From: an uncultured bacterium
Lineage (GTDB): Bacteria; Bacillota; Clostridia; Oscillospirales; Acutalibacteraceae
Assembly (NCBI GenBank): GCA_949283655.1
Contig: CASDTH010000040.1
Location: 1-41,239, forward strand
Length of the DNA stretch: 41,239 nt
Direction: 5' to 3'
Shown piece by piece: positions 16,510-25,324 of this stretch. The first letter of the stretch is position 1. Each line of letters opens with the position of its first letter. The notes beneath the pieces are model-generated. The model saw only the letters and a list, made by a program, of their open reading frames with translations. It searched no databases and had not been told where the DNA came from. Position numbers and translations under genes: made by a program.

Positions 16510-16535
16510 AGATAAAATTTAGAAACATTTTATCT
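16510..16535. promoter_or_regulatory. Perfect 9-bp AT-rich dyad
   Basis: AGATAAAAT/ATTTTATCT with an eight-base spacer lies just upstream of the small-peptide promoter. It could be an operator for that promoter; it lacks the T run of a terminator. Confidence 0.4.
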
Positions 16536-16709
16536 TTATTACAAGCAAAAAGCTGAACTCCCCAGCAAGCACAAGAGCTGAGATGACAGCAGCTGCAAAC
16601 TGCATGCCTCGCGGCGCCGCAATCAAGAATCACCTCATCTCGCACCGGCGGTCCGCTCTGCCAGCCTGCTTACCCCTGCGCATCGCTGATGCATCCGGAG
16701 CCGCAAGGC

Positions 16710-16746
16710 AAAAAAGGAAGAGGGATGCAACGCACGCTCCCCCTTC
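16710..16746 (-). terminator. Terminator of the DUF5696-like lipoprotein gene
   Basis: GAAGGGGGA/TCCCTCTTC (16738-16746 with 16717-16725) forms a 9-bp stem with one wobble, followed on the minus strand by CCTTTTTTG. The stretch 16540-16700 shows no gene. Confidence 0.75.
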
Positions 16747-16810
16747 TTACAAAACAGCGTTTTTCTCTCACGCGGATTCCATTGTCATTCTGCCCGGAAG
16801 GCATTTCATT

Positions 16811-19117
16811 TTAGTTCAATCGCAGGAAATCATGCGCCGGGATTGTCACACCGTTGACCGATGCCTCCTGCTCGCCATAATTGACATAGACCAGTGTAGA
16901 GGAATCATACTCGGTGCAATACACGTTCTCCTGCACCATGCTGTGGCGGGTGATGCGGGCGCCACGCAGGTCACCCAGCGTTTCATTTGCGCGCGCATAA
17001 AAATCCGCTGCATCCTGAAGAGAACCGGCATAATGGATCGCCGCCGCGCTCTCGGCCTCCGGCTTCACCTCCAACGCTTCATAGGACCAGGTATAACTGG
17101 GGCAGGCGCCGTATTCAATCGAACGCAGCATCTGTGTTTCCGGATCCCCGGCCAAATTGATCGCAGTGCCAGAATAATCCAGAATCCCATGCAGCAGCAT
17201 CTGCACAAATGGAACTGTTTCATAAGAAGCATCCGCCGCAATTTCCGAGGAAAGAGGTAGGTTGGTGACCACATCCGCATTTTTCAGCAGATAAAAATAG
17301 CCGGTATCAACCATCAACTCTCGGTTCGCGCCCAGAGACTCGCTCTGGGCGGCAACCCGCTGTGCGGCATCCTGCCTACTCATATATTCCTGATTATAAT
17401 CGGAATATAGCAGCTGGCCCGCGTCGCTAACGCAATAGCCTGCCAGGTGATTTTTTCTGGTGTTTACCAAAAACTCACGCGAGGCCTTTTCAAGCGTATC
17501 CACACTGCGCAGCGTGCGCTGGTAGGCTTGCGGCCCCACATAGTCCGCGAATGGGTTTTCCTTTGCATAAGAAACCGGTTCGCCATCAAGCCCGAGCGCA
17601 GTTTTCCCTGCGGAAAATGAATCGCGGGCGTTGGTGGAAAGCAGGTCAACCGCAAGGAACAGGCTGAGCTTCTGCGTGATCATGCTCTCGTTCAGATCAT
17701 TAAAATCCACCCTGCCGCCCAACGAACTTAACAGCTTTGCATCCGCTGCCTGCTTCTGATTCAAGCCGCCCGTCAATGCCCCCTGATAGCAGAGGTTGAT
17801 TTGATCGATTCCCTTCGCTTTCATCTGACCTAGCAGGTCATTCGCCTGCTCAAATGTAGTGAGCTTTTGAGAGGTAGAGAAGCGGCTATCCTTTTTGGGG
17901 AGGCTACCGATCAAATTGAGAATCAACGGAAGATTCCCCTCCGCCTCCAACGCCTGTGTGGAGAGCACGCCATCCCGAATGAGCTGCTCCCGCACAGCCA
18001 ACGCCATGCCGGAATACGAGGCGTTTTCCCCGGAGAGAAAGCGATAACACAGCTTGATTAGGCCAGTATACTGGGCGGCACCGGTATACTGCACAACGCC
18101 CTGCTCCGTTTTCTCCTGTGCAGAGGGCGTTACGGTAAACCGCGTGCCGGCCTGATAATAACCAGTATCCCCCTGCGCGCGGCTGGCACGGATTTCCGCC
18201 AACGCATCGCCCTGCTCAACAAGCACGGCAAAAGCGCTTGTTCCCTGCTTCACACCGAATGCCGGCACAAGGGCAGGGTGCACATTTTCCTCCGCAGGCA
18301 GCGCAACATCCTGCCCATACACGGCAAAGCGCAGCGTTTCATCGCTCTGCGCCTCTTGTGATGTGTAAAGCAGCGCACCGCTCCCATCCGGCACAAGAAG
18401 GTAATCCCCCTGCGCCCCCTGTGTGGAAGCGCCGAAGTATTCCAAAAGGCCCAGTTTGAGCACCTTTGCGCTGTTCTGAGCCTGATCGCCCTGCGTCAGG
18501 CCACCGCAATCCACCTGCGCAAAAAAGCTGCCATCCTCCAACGAATAGGTCACGGTTACCTCAAAAACAATATCCGTAACCGACCGGTCGCCGGCATTTT
18601 TTTTGGCAGTCTGCTCATCCGGCGCCATGACATAGGTCACTGCCAGGCCAGTATCCGTCAACTCATAGGAGGCGGTGCCGAACGCCACGCTGTTATCCTG
18701 ACTGTTGAGATAATAGCGTTTGCCATCCTGCTGCACCTCAAGGGTGACCACAGCAGCGTGGTTTTCCTCCCTGCCGTTATCCTGCTGGGGAAGGGCATAC
18801 CACATTTTATTCTGCGAGGTTTCTTTAATTGCGACTGCGTATGTTTCCTCATCAATATACAGTTCAATCAATCCGGATTGTGCAATCCTCTTGAGTGATT
18901 TGGAGGAAAGATGCAGTGCGCGCTCCTGCTGCTCGGGATATATCTCCTGCAGCTCCTGCTCCTGATAAGTGGCCTTGATAACTGTGCTCTCCGTTCTGCC
19001 ACAAGCAGCGAGAGAAAATGTGAGGAGCCCTGCCAGCCCGGCACAGGCAAGCCGCCTGCACACAGAGCCTACGCGCCGTTTCCCTTCTCGGGGATACTGC
19101 CAACCCAAAAGCTTCAT
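16811..19117 (-). CDS. DUF5696-like lipoprotein
   Basis: 768 residues from the ATG at 19117, chosen because GGAGA lies eight bases upstream; the frame extends 13 codons further without a site. A lipoprotein signal ends in LTFSLAAC (Cys near residue 39), so the protein is probably lipid-anchored outside the membrane. The body has a beta-rich N-terminal half (YIDEETYAVAIKETSQNKMWYALP) and a C-terminal half resembling a barrel (INLCYQGALTGGLNQ, VDFNDLNESMI, LFLAVDLL). Both are features of the large DUF5696 proteins seen beside sugar ABC transporters in Paenibacillus and clostridia. A glycoside-hydrolase-like role is suspected for that family but unproven. Here it is monocistronic with its own promoter and terminator, and no transporter is adjacent. 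Confidence 0.75.
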   Translation of the reverse strand: MKLLGWQYPREGKRRVGSVCRRLACAGLAGLLTFSLAACGRTESTVIKATYQEQELQEIYPEQQERALHLSSKSLKRIAQSGLIELYIDEETYAVAIKETSQNKMWYALPQQDNGREENHAAVVTLEVQQDGKRYYLNSQDNSVAFGTASYELTDTGLAVTYVMAPDEQTAKKNAGDRSVTDIVFEVTVTYSLEDGSFFAQVDCGGLTQGDQAQNSAKVLKLGLLEYFGASTQGAQGDYLLVPDGSGALLYTSQEAQSDETLRFAVYGQDVALPAEENVHPALVPAFGVKQGTSAFAVLVEQGDALAEIRASRAQGDTGYYQAGTRFTVTPSAQEKTEQGVVQYTGAAQYTGLIKLCYRFLSGENASYSGMALAVREQLIRDGVLSTQALEAEGNLPLILNLIGSLPKKDSRFSTSQKLTTFEQANDLLGQMKAKGIDQINLCYQGALTGGLNQKQAADAKLLSSLGGRVDFNDLNESMITQKLSLFLAVDLLSTNARDSFSAGKTALGLDGEPVSYAKENPFADYVGPQAYQRTLRSVDTLEKASREFLVNTRKNHLAGYCVSDAGQLLYSDYNQEYMSRQDAAQRVAAQSESLGANRELMVDTGYFYLLKNADVVTNLPLSSEIAADASYETVPFVQMLLHGILDYSGTAINLAGDPETQMLRSIEYGACPSYTWSYEALEVKPEAESAAAIHYAGSLQDAADFYARANETLGDLRGARITRHSMVQENVYCTEYDSSTLVYVNYGEQEASVNGVTIPAHDFLRLN

Positions 19118-19179
19118 GAACGAATTCTCCATTCTGGCTTGTAAATACGCCCACAAGATAATAACTGCTTCTTTTATAT

Positions 19180-19208
19180 TTTATACCGGTATTCTCGAGC
19201 AAAGTCAA
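19180..19208 (-). promoter_or_regulatory. Promoter of the DUF5696-like gene
   Basis: TTGACT (19203-19208) and TATAAA (19180-19185) with a 17-base spacer on the minus strand. Confidence 0.8.
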
Positions 19209-19287
19209 CCACGTGCGGGCAAATTAGAGCAATCCCTCCGCTTTTCTGCAACGCCGGCCGCGTCATTTGATTGCCAGGCGAAGCCTC

Positions 19288-19330
19288 AAAAAATATGCCG
19301 GCTGCCCAATCATGGTGAAGCCGGCATTCT
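19288..19330 (-). terminator. Terminator of the pyrophosphatase operon
   Basis: A perfect 9-bp stem, ATGCCGGCT/AGCCGGCAT (19295-19303 with 19319-19327), followed on the minus strand by ATTTTTTG, directly after the ppa stop codon. Confidence 0.9.
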
Positions 19331-19876
19331 TTAGCCTTCCTGTGGCTGCTGCGGAAATTCTTTTTCATACCGCGCCAAGCAATCCGCAATAATCCGCTGC
19401 GCCGCCTGCGCGCCCTTTACGCTCTCCAGCGCCGTGGCCTTTCCCTCCAGCGTTTTATAAACCGAGAAGAAGTGCGTCATCTCCGTGGATACATGCACTG
19501 GCAGCGCGCCGATATCCCGATACCCGTTATAGGTGGGGTCATCAAAGGGAATAGCGATGATCTTTTCATCCTTGTAGCCCTCATCCTCCATGATGATTAC
19601 ACCGATCGGGTAGCACAAAACCAGCGTCATCGGCACAAATTTCTCCGAGCAGAGCACCAGCACATCCAGCGGATCGTGATCGGATGCATAAGTGCGGGGG
19701 ATAAAGCCGTAATTGGCCGGATAATGCGTAGAGGTGTAAAGAATACGGTCCATACGCAACAGGCCCGTTTCCTTATCCATTTCATATTTGACCTTGCTCC
19801 CCTTGGGGATCTCAATCACCGCTGTGAAGCGCTCCGGACGGATTCGATCCGCAGAAATGTCATGCCAGATATTCAA
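19331..19876 (-). CDS. ppa: Soluble inorganic pyrophosphatase, family I
   Basis: 181 residues, the normal length. The catalytic signature DHDPLDVLVL (D66, D68, D71) is intact, as are KYEMDKETGLL with the substrate lysines, the YPANYGFIP strand and the KDEKIIAIPFDDP segment. The enzyme hydrolyses pyrophosphate made in nucleic-acid and protein synthesis, with Mg2+, in the cytoplasm. The start ATG follows an AGGAGGAA site. It lies 22 bases after a GNAT gene and shares the terminator at 19288-19330 with it, so the three genes ending at 20944 are probably one operon from the promoter at 21017-21045. Confidence 0.95.
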   Translation of the reverse strand: MNIWHDISADRIRPERFTAVIEIPKGSKVKYEMDKETGLLRMDRILYTSTHYPANYGFIPRTYASDHDPLDVLVLCSEKFVPMTLVLCYPIGVIIMEDEGYKDEKIIAIPFDDPTYNGYRDIGALPVHVSTEMTHFFSVYKTLEGKATALESVKGAQAAQRIIADCLARYEKEFPQQPQEG

Positions 19877-19898
19877 TGCTGGTTCCTCCTCGTTTCCG

Positions 19899-20492
19899 TT
19901 ATTTTGATAGCTGCAGGCCCATCACAAGCGCATCCTGAACGCCTGCAAGCCTTTGAAATCCGTATTTCCTGTAAAAACGAACCCCCTTCTCATTCCCTGC
20001 GCCAACAATGAGCATCAGCCCGTGCACATGCCGCCCGGCAAGGGAAGTAGTGAGCGCGTCCATGAGCCGGTGCCCAACGCCCTGGCGTTGAAAGGGCTCC
20101 AGAATATCAATGTGCAGGTGCGCAGGGTAGCGGCGGGCGAATCGCCCCGTCAGCCAGACCTCCATGCGCACTGCAAAAGCGCGGCGACGGTCTAACGCGC
20201 GTATCTGCGGCAGATAGTTCCGCAAGAAGCGCCGGCGGTACGCCTTGAAATCCGCCGTGCACAGGATATAGCCCACCGGCTCCCCCGCTTCATTCTCCGC
20301 AACGAAGCAGGCTTCCGGCTCCTGCTCCACATAATAGTCGCAATATTGCAGCAGCAACAGCCTCTTCTGCTCCGGAGATGCTCCAGCCTGGAGGCCGCTT
20401 GTGGCAACACAGATATCGCGCACCGCCTGCTTATCCTCCTCCCGATAAGGCCGTATGGCAACACGCGCCCCGCGTTTTTGCTCCGTCATCAT
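19899..20492 (-). CDS. GNAT-family N-acetyltransferase
   Basis: About 197 residues; the start could be the GTG at 20495 or the ATG codons at 20492 or 20489, all behind GGAGG. The acetyl-CoA loop reads EPFQRQGVGHRLMDAL, followed by GLMLIVGAGNEKGVRFYRKYGFQRL, the typical motif A/B pair. The N-terminal part (IRPYREEDKQAVRDICVAT) is the usual first strand and helix. The layout resembles the acetyltransferase-like domain sometimes linked to hexosaminidases, but there is no hydrolase part. The start overlaps the stop of the upstream GNAT gene, so translation is coupled. Substrate unknown: amines, protein N-termini or antibiotics are all possible. Confidence 0.85.
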   Translation of the reverse strand: MMTEQKRGARVAIRPYREEDKQAVRDICVATSGLQAGASPEQKRLLLLQYCDYYVEQEPEACFVAENEAGEPVGYILCTADFKAYRRRFLRNYLPQIRALDRRRAFAVRMEVWLTGRFARRYPAHLHIDILEPFQRQGVGHRLMDALTTSLAGRHVHGLMLIVGAGNEKGVRFYRKYGFQRLAGVQDALVMGLQLSK

Positions 20493-20944
20493 CACCCCTC
20501 CGTGCTCAGCCTGCGAATCATGTCAATATGTGGGATATATACATCCATATAAATGGGCCCTCCGCATGTATGAAACCCAAATTTCTCATAAAAGCCCTGC
20601 GCCTGCACCTGCGCGCCGATGTGTAGCTCCCGCGCGCCCAGAGCCCTCGCTTTCTGCAGGATCTCCTCCATCAGGCGGGCACCAAGGTGGCGCTTGCGGT
20701 GCTCCTGCAGCACGGCAATGCGCCCCGGCTTCCACACGCCGGGCTCCAGCTCAGCCAGCCGCGCAGCAGCTACCGGGCTGCCCCCTTCCAGCAGGACGAG
20801 ATGCCATGCCGTTTCATCCAGTGCGTCAAACTCCAGCTCCGGTGGATACCCCTGCTCCTCTACAAACACTGCGCGGCGCACCTGTGCCGCCGGCTCATAC
20901 GCTCCGCCCGGCGCAACCCATTTTGCTTCAATCAAAACAAACAC
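20492..20944 (-). CDS. ElaA/YitI-like GNAT acetyltransferase
   Basis: 150 residues if the GTG at 20944 is used. A TTG at 20935, with AGGAAG eight bases upstream, is the better-spaced start. The family signature is clear: VFVEEQGYPPELEFDALDE and WHLVLLEGG, then the CoA-binding LQEHRKRHLGARLMEEIL, and GFYEKFGFHTCGGPIYMDVYIPH at the end. Members are small cytoplasmic acyltransferases of unknown substrate. It is the first gene of the run leading to the second GNAT and pyrophosphatase. Confidence 0.88.
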   Translation of the reverse strand: MFVLIEAKWVAPGGAYEPAAQVRRAVFVEEQGYPPELEFDALDETAWHLVLLEGGSPVAAARLAELEPGVWKPGRIAVLQEHRKRHLGARLMEEILQKARALGARELHIGAQVQAQGFYEKFGFHTCGGPIYMDVYIPHIDMIRRLSTEG

Positions 20945-21016
20945 TTCCTGTTATCCCTGTTCATGCAGCCTCCAGCCCTGGGGGCAATCGGTTGTTTTCT
21001 TTGTGACTTAGTATTT

Positions 21017-21045
21017 ATTGTAGCATACCACAAAGCGCTCTTCAA
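21017..21045 (-). promoter_or_regulatory. Promoter of the GNAT-GNAT-ppa operon
   Basis: TTGAAG (21040-21045) and TACAAT (21017-21022) with a 17-base spacer on the minus strand. Confidence 0.75.
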
Positions 21046-21096
21046 GAGAAAACCGGCGGCAAAAACGGCCACGTCCCCGCCAGGGCGCAACAGTTC

Positions 21097-22422
21097 TCAG
21101 TTAGACAGCACTGCGGCAACCGCGCCGCGCACATCACGCCCCAGCGCCTCCTGCCCCGCCTGCACTTGCGGCAGCAGAGAGGAGAGTTCCATGCCCCAGA
21201 GGGAGGCATTGGATAGAATTTCGGCCGTGGATGCCTCCCGCAGGAGCGCTATTATCTCCGGAGCATCCTTTGGCTCGCCCATTTGGTAAAAGGAGAGCAG
21301 CGCCGCGAGCGACAGCACCAGCGCGCGCGGATACATGCCTGCTTGCTCCCGGTACTCCAAAATAGTTGGCAGAACGCGCACCGCAAATTTGCTCACACAG
21401 TTGAGCACAATGGAATCCAGCCGGTGGTGGAGATAAGGGTTATAAAACCGCTCGAGCACCGCATTGGCAAAGGCAAGGTTCTCCCGCGTTTCACCAAGCG
21501 TGGGCAGGATTTCGCCAAAAATGCACTGCTGCAGAAAAGCCGAAAACAGCGGATCACGCATGCAGTCCTCCACTGTCTCCAGCCCTGCAAGCAGAGCCGC
21601 ACACACCACAGAAGTATGCGCGCCGTTGAGCACACGTACCTTACGCTTTTGATAAGGGGCCACGTCCTCTGCCCATACCACGTGGCACCCAGCCCTCTGC
21701 AGGGGGAGCTCCCGCTCAAAATCGCCCTCGATCACCCAGAGGTGGAAAGGCTCCGCCGTATCCAGCAGGCGATCCTCCCAGCCTAACTCCCGGCAGAGCG
21801 CAGGTGCCTCCTCCTTAGGATAGCCGGTGACGATTCGATCCACCAGCGTGTTGCAAAAATAGTTTTCCCGCTCGACCCACTGGGCAAACCGTTCGCCCAA
21901 CTTCCACTGCGCGGCATAACGCAGCACGCAGCGCTTCAGCTGCTCCGCATTACGATCAATCAGTTCGCAGGCAAACAGCGCAAACCCTGGTAAGCCGAGC
22001 CGGAAGCGCTCCCACAGCAACAGCGTAAGCTTGCCCGGGAAGGAGGCCGGCGGACGGTCCGTCCGTTTGCAGGCTGCATCAAAGCGGATGCCCGCCTCCG
22101 TTGTGTTGGAAAAAATAAAGCGAAGCTCTGGATTGGCGGCGAGCGCCAAAAATCCCTCAAAATCCTCATAGGGATTGATTGCGCGGCTGATGCGGTCAAT
22201 CCTGGTATGCTCGCACACCTCCCTGCCGTTTTCCACGCCGCGCAGATAAAGATTGTAAACGCCACCTTGCGCGTTAAGCACCTGTGCCATGCCATGTGCA
22301 ATTGGCTGCACCACCACAATCTTACCGTCATAAAGACCTTGATCCGATAGCTTCTGAATAAAAGAATCGGCAAAGCCCCGCAAAAAGTTTCCTTCCCCAA
22401 ATTGAAGAATGGTTTCCCGCAT
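21097..22422 (-). CDS. uxaB: Tagaturonate reductase (altronate oxidoreductase)
   Basis: About 441 residues from the ATG at 22422, which follows AGGGGGG. The N-terminus ETILQFGEGNFLRGF is the Rossmann-type motif of the mannitol dehydrogenase superfamily in its UxaB branch. The catalytic region includes VRVLNGAHTSVV with the Lys-Arg-Lys segment before it, and NCVSKFAVRVLPTI closes the domain. UxaB reduces D-tagaturonate to D-altronate with NADH in galacturonate breakdown. The usual partners (uxaA, uxaC, kdgK) are not in the window, so it is a stand-alone gene. A perfect CGCCGCC/GGCGGCG hairpin lies just before the ribosome binding site. A related fructuronate or mannitol specificity cannot be ruled out. 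Confidence 0.88.
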   Translation of the reverse strand: MRETILQFGEGNFLRGFADSFIQKLSDQGLYDGKIVVVQPIAHGMAQVLNAQGGVYNLYLRGVENGREVCEHTRIDRISRAINPYEDFEGFLALAANPELRFIFSNTTEAGIRFDAACKRTDRPPASFPGKLTLLLWERFRLGLPGFALFACELIDRNAEQLKRCVLRYAAQWKLGERFAQWVERENYFCNTLVDRIVTGYPKEEAPALCRELGWEDRLLDTAEPFHLWVIEGDFERELPLQRAGCHVVWAEDVAPYQKRKVRVLNGAHTSVVCAALLAGLETVEDCMRDPLFSAFLQQCIFGEILPTLGETRENLAFANAVLERFYNPYLHHRLDSIVLNCVSKFAVRVLPTILEYREQAGMYPRALVLSLAALLSFYQMGEPKDAPEIIALLREASTAEILSNASLWGMELSSLLPQVQAGQEALGRDVRGAVAAVLSN

Positions 22423-22440
22423 GGCAAACACCCCCCTGCA

Positions 22441-22464
22441 CGCCGCCGTGTGTTTCAGGCGGCG
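22441..22464 (-). promoter_or_regulatory. Leader hairpin before uxaB
   Basis: A perfect 7-bp stem CGCCGCC/GGCGGCG with a ten-base loop, ending about ten bases before the GGGGGG ribosome binding site. It may modulate translation or start-site access. Confidence 0.4.
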
Positions 22465-22594
22465 CCCTGTTTCTATCATACCCACTTTTCAGCCCTGCTG
22501 TGCCGGAAAGCACAGCCTTTCGCCCGCCTGAACCTGCGGACTTTCACCATGCGTCAATGCGGGCATGGGCCTTGTGCGCCTGGCGGCGAGCTGT

Positions 22595-23935
22595 TTATTT
22601 TTCCCGAGTTTCCGCCTCGCGGTGCTCTGCACGCCATTGCTCGATGGCCCGCAGCCGTTCCCCAACGCGCGCCTCCGATCCCTGGCCAGACGGCTCATAA
22701 TACCGGCGGCCCTCCAACTTCTCCGGCAGACAGCGCATTGTGGTCAGCTTGTCCGGTGCGTCGTGCGCATATTGATAGCCCTCGCCATAGTGCAGCTGCT
22801 GCATCAGCCTGGTAGGCGCATTGCGGATTTGGAGTGGCACCGGCTCGCTGAGCATCTCAAGCGCATCCTTTTTCGCCTTTTCATAGGCGGTATAGAGCGC
22901 ATTCGACTTCGGCGCAAGGGAGAGATAGGTTACCGCATGCGTCAGGTGGACGCTGCACTCCGGCATGCCGATAAAATGGCAGGCCTGATAGACGGATACG
23001 GCAAGCTCCAGGGCGCGGCTATCCGCCATGCCGACATCCTCGCTGGCAAAGCGGATCAGCCGCCGCGCGATATAGAGCGGCTCCTCTCCCGCCTCCAACA
23101 TCCGGGCCAGCCAGTAGATGGCTGCATCCACATCGCTGTTGCGCATGGATTTGTGCAGTGCGGAGATAAGATTATAATGCTCCTCCCCATTTTTATCATA
23201 GAGCAGGGATTTTTTTGAGATACACTGCTCGAGCAGCTCCCGCGTGACGCGGATGCCATCCGGCCCCTGCTCACCGTTGAGCACGGCCATCTCCAGCGTG
23301 TTGAGCGCTGTGCGCGCATCCCCGTTGGCAAAGTTTGCAATCATCGAAAGCAGCTCATCCGCTATGAAAACCCGCAGCTCCCCAAAACCGCGCGGATCTG
23401 TCAGGGCGCGATGCATCAGGCGCAGCAGATCCTCCGATGTGAGGGCATGGAGCACAAACACCTTGCAGCGGGAGAGCAGCGCAGCGTTGATTTCAAAGGA
23501 AGGGTTTTCCGTCGTCGCCCCGATGAGGATGATGCTGCCCTTTTCCACAAAGGGTAAAAAGGCATCCTGCTGCGCTTTGTTAAAGCGGTGAATTTCATCC
23601 ACAAAAAGAATCGTCCGCTCGCCGAAGCGGCCGTTTTCCTCCGCCTGCCGCATAACCTCCCGGATCTCCTTAATGCCGCTGGTGACTGCGCTGAAGTCAA
23701 TAAAATTCGATTTTGTCCGCCCCGCAATGATGCGTGCAAGCGTCGTCTTGCCGACGCCCGGCGGACCCCAAAAAATCATGGAGGAGATTTGATCCTGATC
23801 AATCAGCTGCCGCAGAATTTTCCCTTCGCCCACCAGGTGCTCCTGCCCGGCAAACTCCTCTAATGTCTGCGGCCGCAGCCTGCTTGCCAATGGGCGCGAC
23901 GCCTCCGGCCGGTCGAAGAATGTTTGCTGCTCCAT
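22595..23935 (-). CDS. rarA: Replication-associated recombination protein A (RarA/MgsA)
   Basis: 446 residues, normal for the family. An N-terminal PLASRLRPQTLEEFAGQEHLVG segment precedes Walker A GPPGVGKT (57-64), Walker B LFVDEIHR (110-117), sensor 1 LIGATTENPSF and the NGDARTALNTLE sensor 2 region. The C-terminal MgsA-type tetramerisation domain (WLARMLEAGEEPLYIARRLIRFASEDVG) is complete. RarA is an AAA+ ATPase acting at stalled replication forks with single-strand binding protein. It starts three bases after the stop of the TagB-like gene, which suggests that the two are co-transcribed from the promoter at 25161-25189. Confidence 0.95.
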   Translation of the reverse strand: MEQQTFFDRPEASRPLASRLRPQTLEEFAGQEHLVGEGKILRQLIDQDQISSMIFWGPPGVGKTTLARIIAGRTKSNFIDFSAVTSGIKEIREVMRQAEENGRFGERTILFVDEIHRFNKAQQDAFLPFVEKGSIILIGATTENPSFEINAALLSRCKVFVLHALTSEDLLRLMHRALTDPRGFGELRVFIADELLSMIANFANGDARTALNTLEMAVLNGEQGPDGIRVTRELLEQCISKKSLLYDKNGEEHYNLISALHKSMRNSDVDAAIYWLARMLEAGEEPLYIARRLIRFASEDVGMADSRALELAVSVYQACHFIGMPECSVHLTHAVTYLSLAPKSNALYTAYEKAKKDALEMLSEPVPLQIRNAPTRLMQQLHYGEGYQYAHDAPDKLTTMRCLPEKLEGRRYYEPSGQGSEARVGERLRAIEQWRAEHREAETREK

Positions 23936-23938
23936 GCT

Positions 23939-25075
23939 TCACCGCCTCCGGCCAGATTCTAAATAGCTTCGCACAAGCCCGGCGACCCGCTCAGAGGCGT
24001 GACCGTCGCACGCACCGAGCTGCGCGCTCCGAAAGGCCTCCAGCGCTTCCACCGGCGGCTTCTCGCACACGGCGCGCATAGCAGGCAGAAGCGCCTCCCC
24101 GCGATAGACAACCGGCCCGGGTAAATCCTGCGGATAGGCCAGATAAAAATCGCGCTCATAGCCAGAAAAATCCGGGCAATAAAACACAAGCGGCGCGCCG
24201 CACAGGATTGCGTCAAAGATCACAGAGGAATAATCCGTCACCACAAGTGAGGAGGCAGTCAGGAGCGCAGACGTAGGCTCGTCCGTGTAATCCAGAATAT
24301 GGCGAAACGGATTGCCGCTCCAGAAGGGCTCCTTCATAATCGGATGGCGGCGGATGACAAGCACCTCATCCTCCTCCAGCGCGTTGTCCAGCGCTTCCCA
24401 ATCAAGCTGCGGGTCATAGAAGCACGGTCTGCCATCCCGCTCCCGAAAGGTAGGGGCATAGAGATAGAGCCGCTTGCCCTGAAGCTCCGGCCGGCGGCGG
24501 AAGAGCGCCTCCCGCTGCGCACGGCGTGCCTGCTCATCCAGCAGGCGGTCCGTGCGCGGTGTGCCAAGCGCCAGCACCCGCTCCTGCGGAATACCGAACG
24601 CCTGGGCGTAAAAGGGCCGCACCCGCTCTGCGCTGACACATACCGCCGCATATTGGCTATGCGTGCGCCGCTCCTCCTGCGGGGAAAGCAGCGACGGCGC
24701 ATCCAGCCCAAAGCGCTTAAACGCGCCGCAGGCGTGCCAAATCTGCACCACCTTCTGCTCCGCGCGCAGCGTGGTATGGCGCAGGTAACGCAGGTAATCA
24801 TCTGTGACGATCACACGGCTGGTCAGCAGGTAATAATAAATTTTCGGCTTGATCCACACCGGATGCGGCAGCATTTTAGCCACCACAACCCTCTCCACTC
24901 CTTCTAGCGCATCGTAGACGCACCGGCTGTTTTCCAACAACCTTCCATCCGCACGGATGGTGTAAAAAAACACGCGGTTACGCACCTTCATGCGGGAAAA
25001 CAGCGCGCGCAGCAGCAGGTTGCAGCGCTCCAGCATCCATTTTTTTGATAAGCTGAGAAGCCTTCTCAACGGCAT
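23939..25075 (-). CDS. CDP-glycerol glycerophosphotransferase-family protein (TagB/TagF-like)
   Basis: 378 residues. The family motifs are visible: VVQIWHACGAFKRFG, VCVSAERVRPFYAQAFG, ALGTPRTDRLL, LYLYAPTFRERDG, VLVIRRHP, and the nucleotide-binding VVTDYSSVIFDAILCGAPLVFY near the end. In the family these enzymes add glycerol- or ribitol-phosphate units to teichoic acids or capsules at the inner membrane face. This member is short and lacks the long N-terminal region of polymerases, so it is more like TagB primases. No other teichoic-acid genes flank it. The start follows GGGGGAAC at a suitable distance. Confidence 0.88.
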   Translation of the reverse strand: MPLRRLLSLSKKWMLERCNLLLRALFSRMKVRNRVFFYTIRADGRLLENSRCVYDALEGVERVVVAKMLPHPVWIKPKIYYYLLTSRVIVTDDYLRYLRHTTLRAEQKVVQIWHACGAFKRFGLDAPSLLSPQEERRTHSQYAAVCVSAERVRPFYAQAFGIPQERVLALGTPRTDRLLDEQARRAQREALFRRRPELQGKRLYLYAPTFRERDGRPCFYDPQLDWEALDNALEEDEVLVIRRHPIMKEPFWSGNPFRHILDYTDEPTSALLTASSLVVTDYSSVIFDAILCGAPLVFYCPDFSGYERDFYLAYPQDLPGPVVYRGEALLPAMRAVCEKPPVEALEAFRSAQLGACDGHASERVAGLVRSYLESGRRR

Positions 25076-25160
25076 AGGTAAGTTCCCCCTGTATCATAAA
25101 ATATGCAGGCAGCTTCAAGTAGGCCCGCCTAGCGCCTGCAAATCAGAAATCCTCTTTTCC

Positions 25161-25189
25161 ATCATATCCGCGCCGGAAAACCTTGTCAA
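25161..25189 (-). promoter_or_regulatory. Promoter of the TagB-like/rarA operon
   Basis: TTGACA (25184-25189) and TATGAT (25161-25166) with a 17-base spacer on the minus strand, diverging from the lemA promoter. Confidence 0.85.
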
Positions 25190-25228
25190 GGCAAATGCTG
25201 ATTCCCTTCGGTAGGGCCGCCGTTTTTC

Positions 25229-25257
25229 TTGTATTTTGGGGATACTTATGCTATCAT
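25229..25257 (+). promoter_or_regulatory. Promoter of the lemA operon
   Basis: TTGTAT (25229-25234) and TATCAT (25252-25257) with a 17-base spacer. The spacer region contains GTATTTTGGGGA (25231-25242), whose exact reverse complement is at 25285-25296 in the leader. Confidence 0.7.
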
Positions 25258-25270
25258 AACCTCACGAGAG

Positions 25271-25305
25271 GACGGCTGTCACGTTCCCCAAAATACGCAG
25301 CCGTC
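25271..25305 (+). promoter_or_regulatory. lemA leader stem-loop
   Basis: GACGGCTG/CAGCCGTC (25271-25278 with 25298-25305) forms a perfect 8-bp stem a few bases before the AAAGGATGG ribosome binding site. Its 19-base loop contains TCCCCAAAATAC, the complement of the promoter spacer. Confidence 0.6.
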
Positions 25306-25324
25306 GCGAAAGGATGGTAACTTT

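Noticed and set aside
22441..22620. Possible small SRP RNA between rarA and uxaB
   Set aside because: It has a CTGTGC/GCACAG hairpin with CGGAAA, but the conserved GNAR tetraloop and asymmetric internal loop context of SRP RNA are missing.
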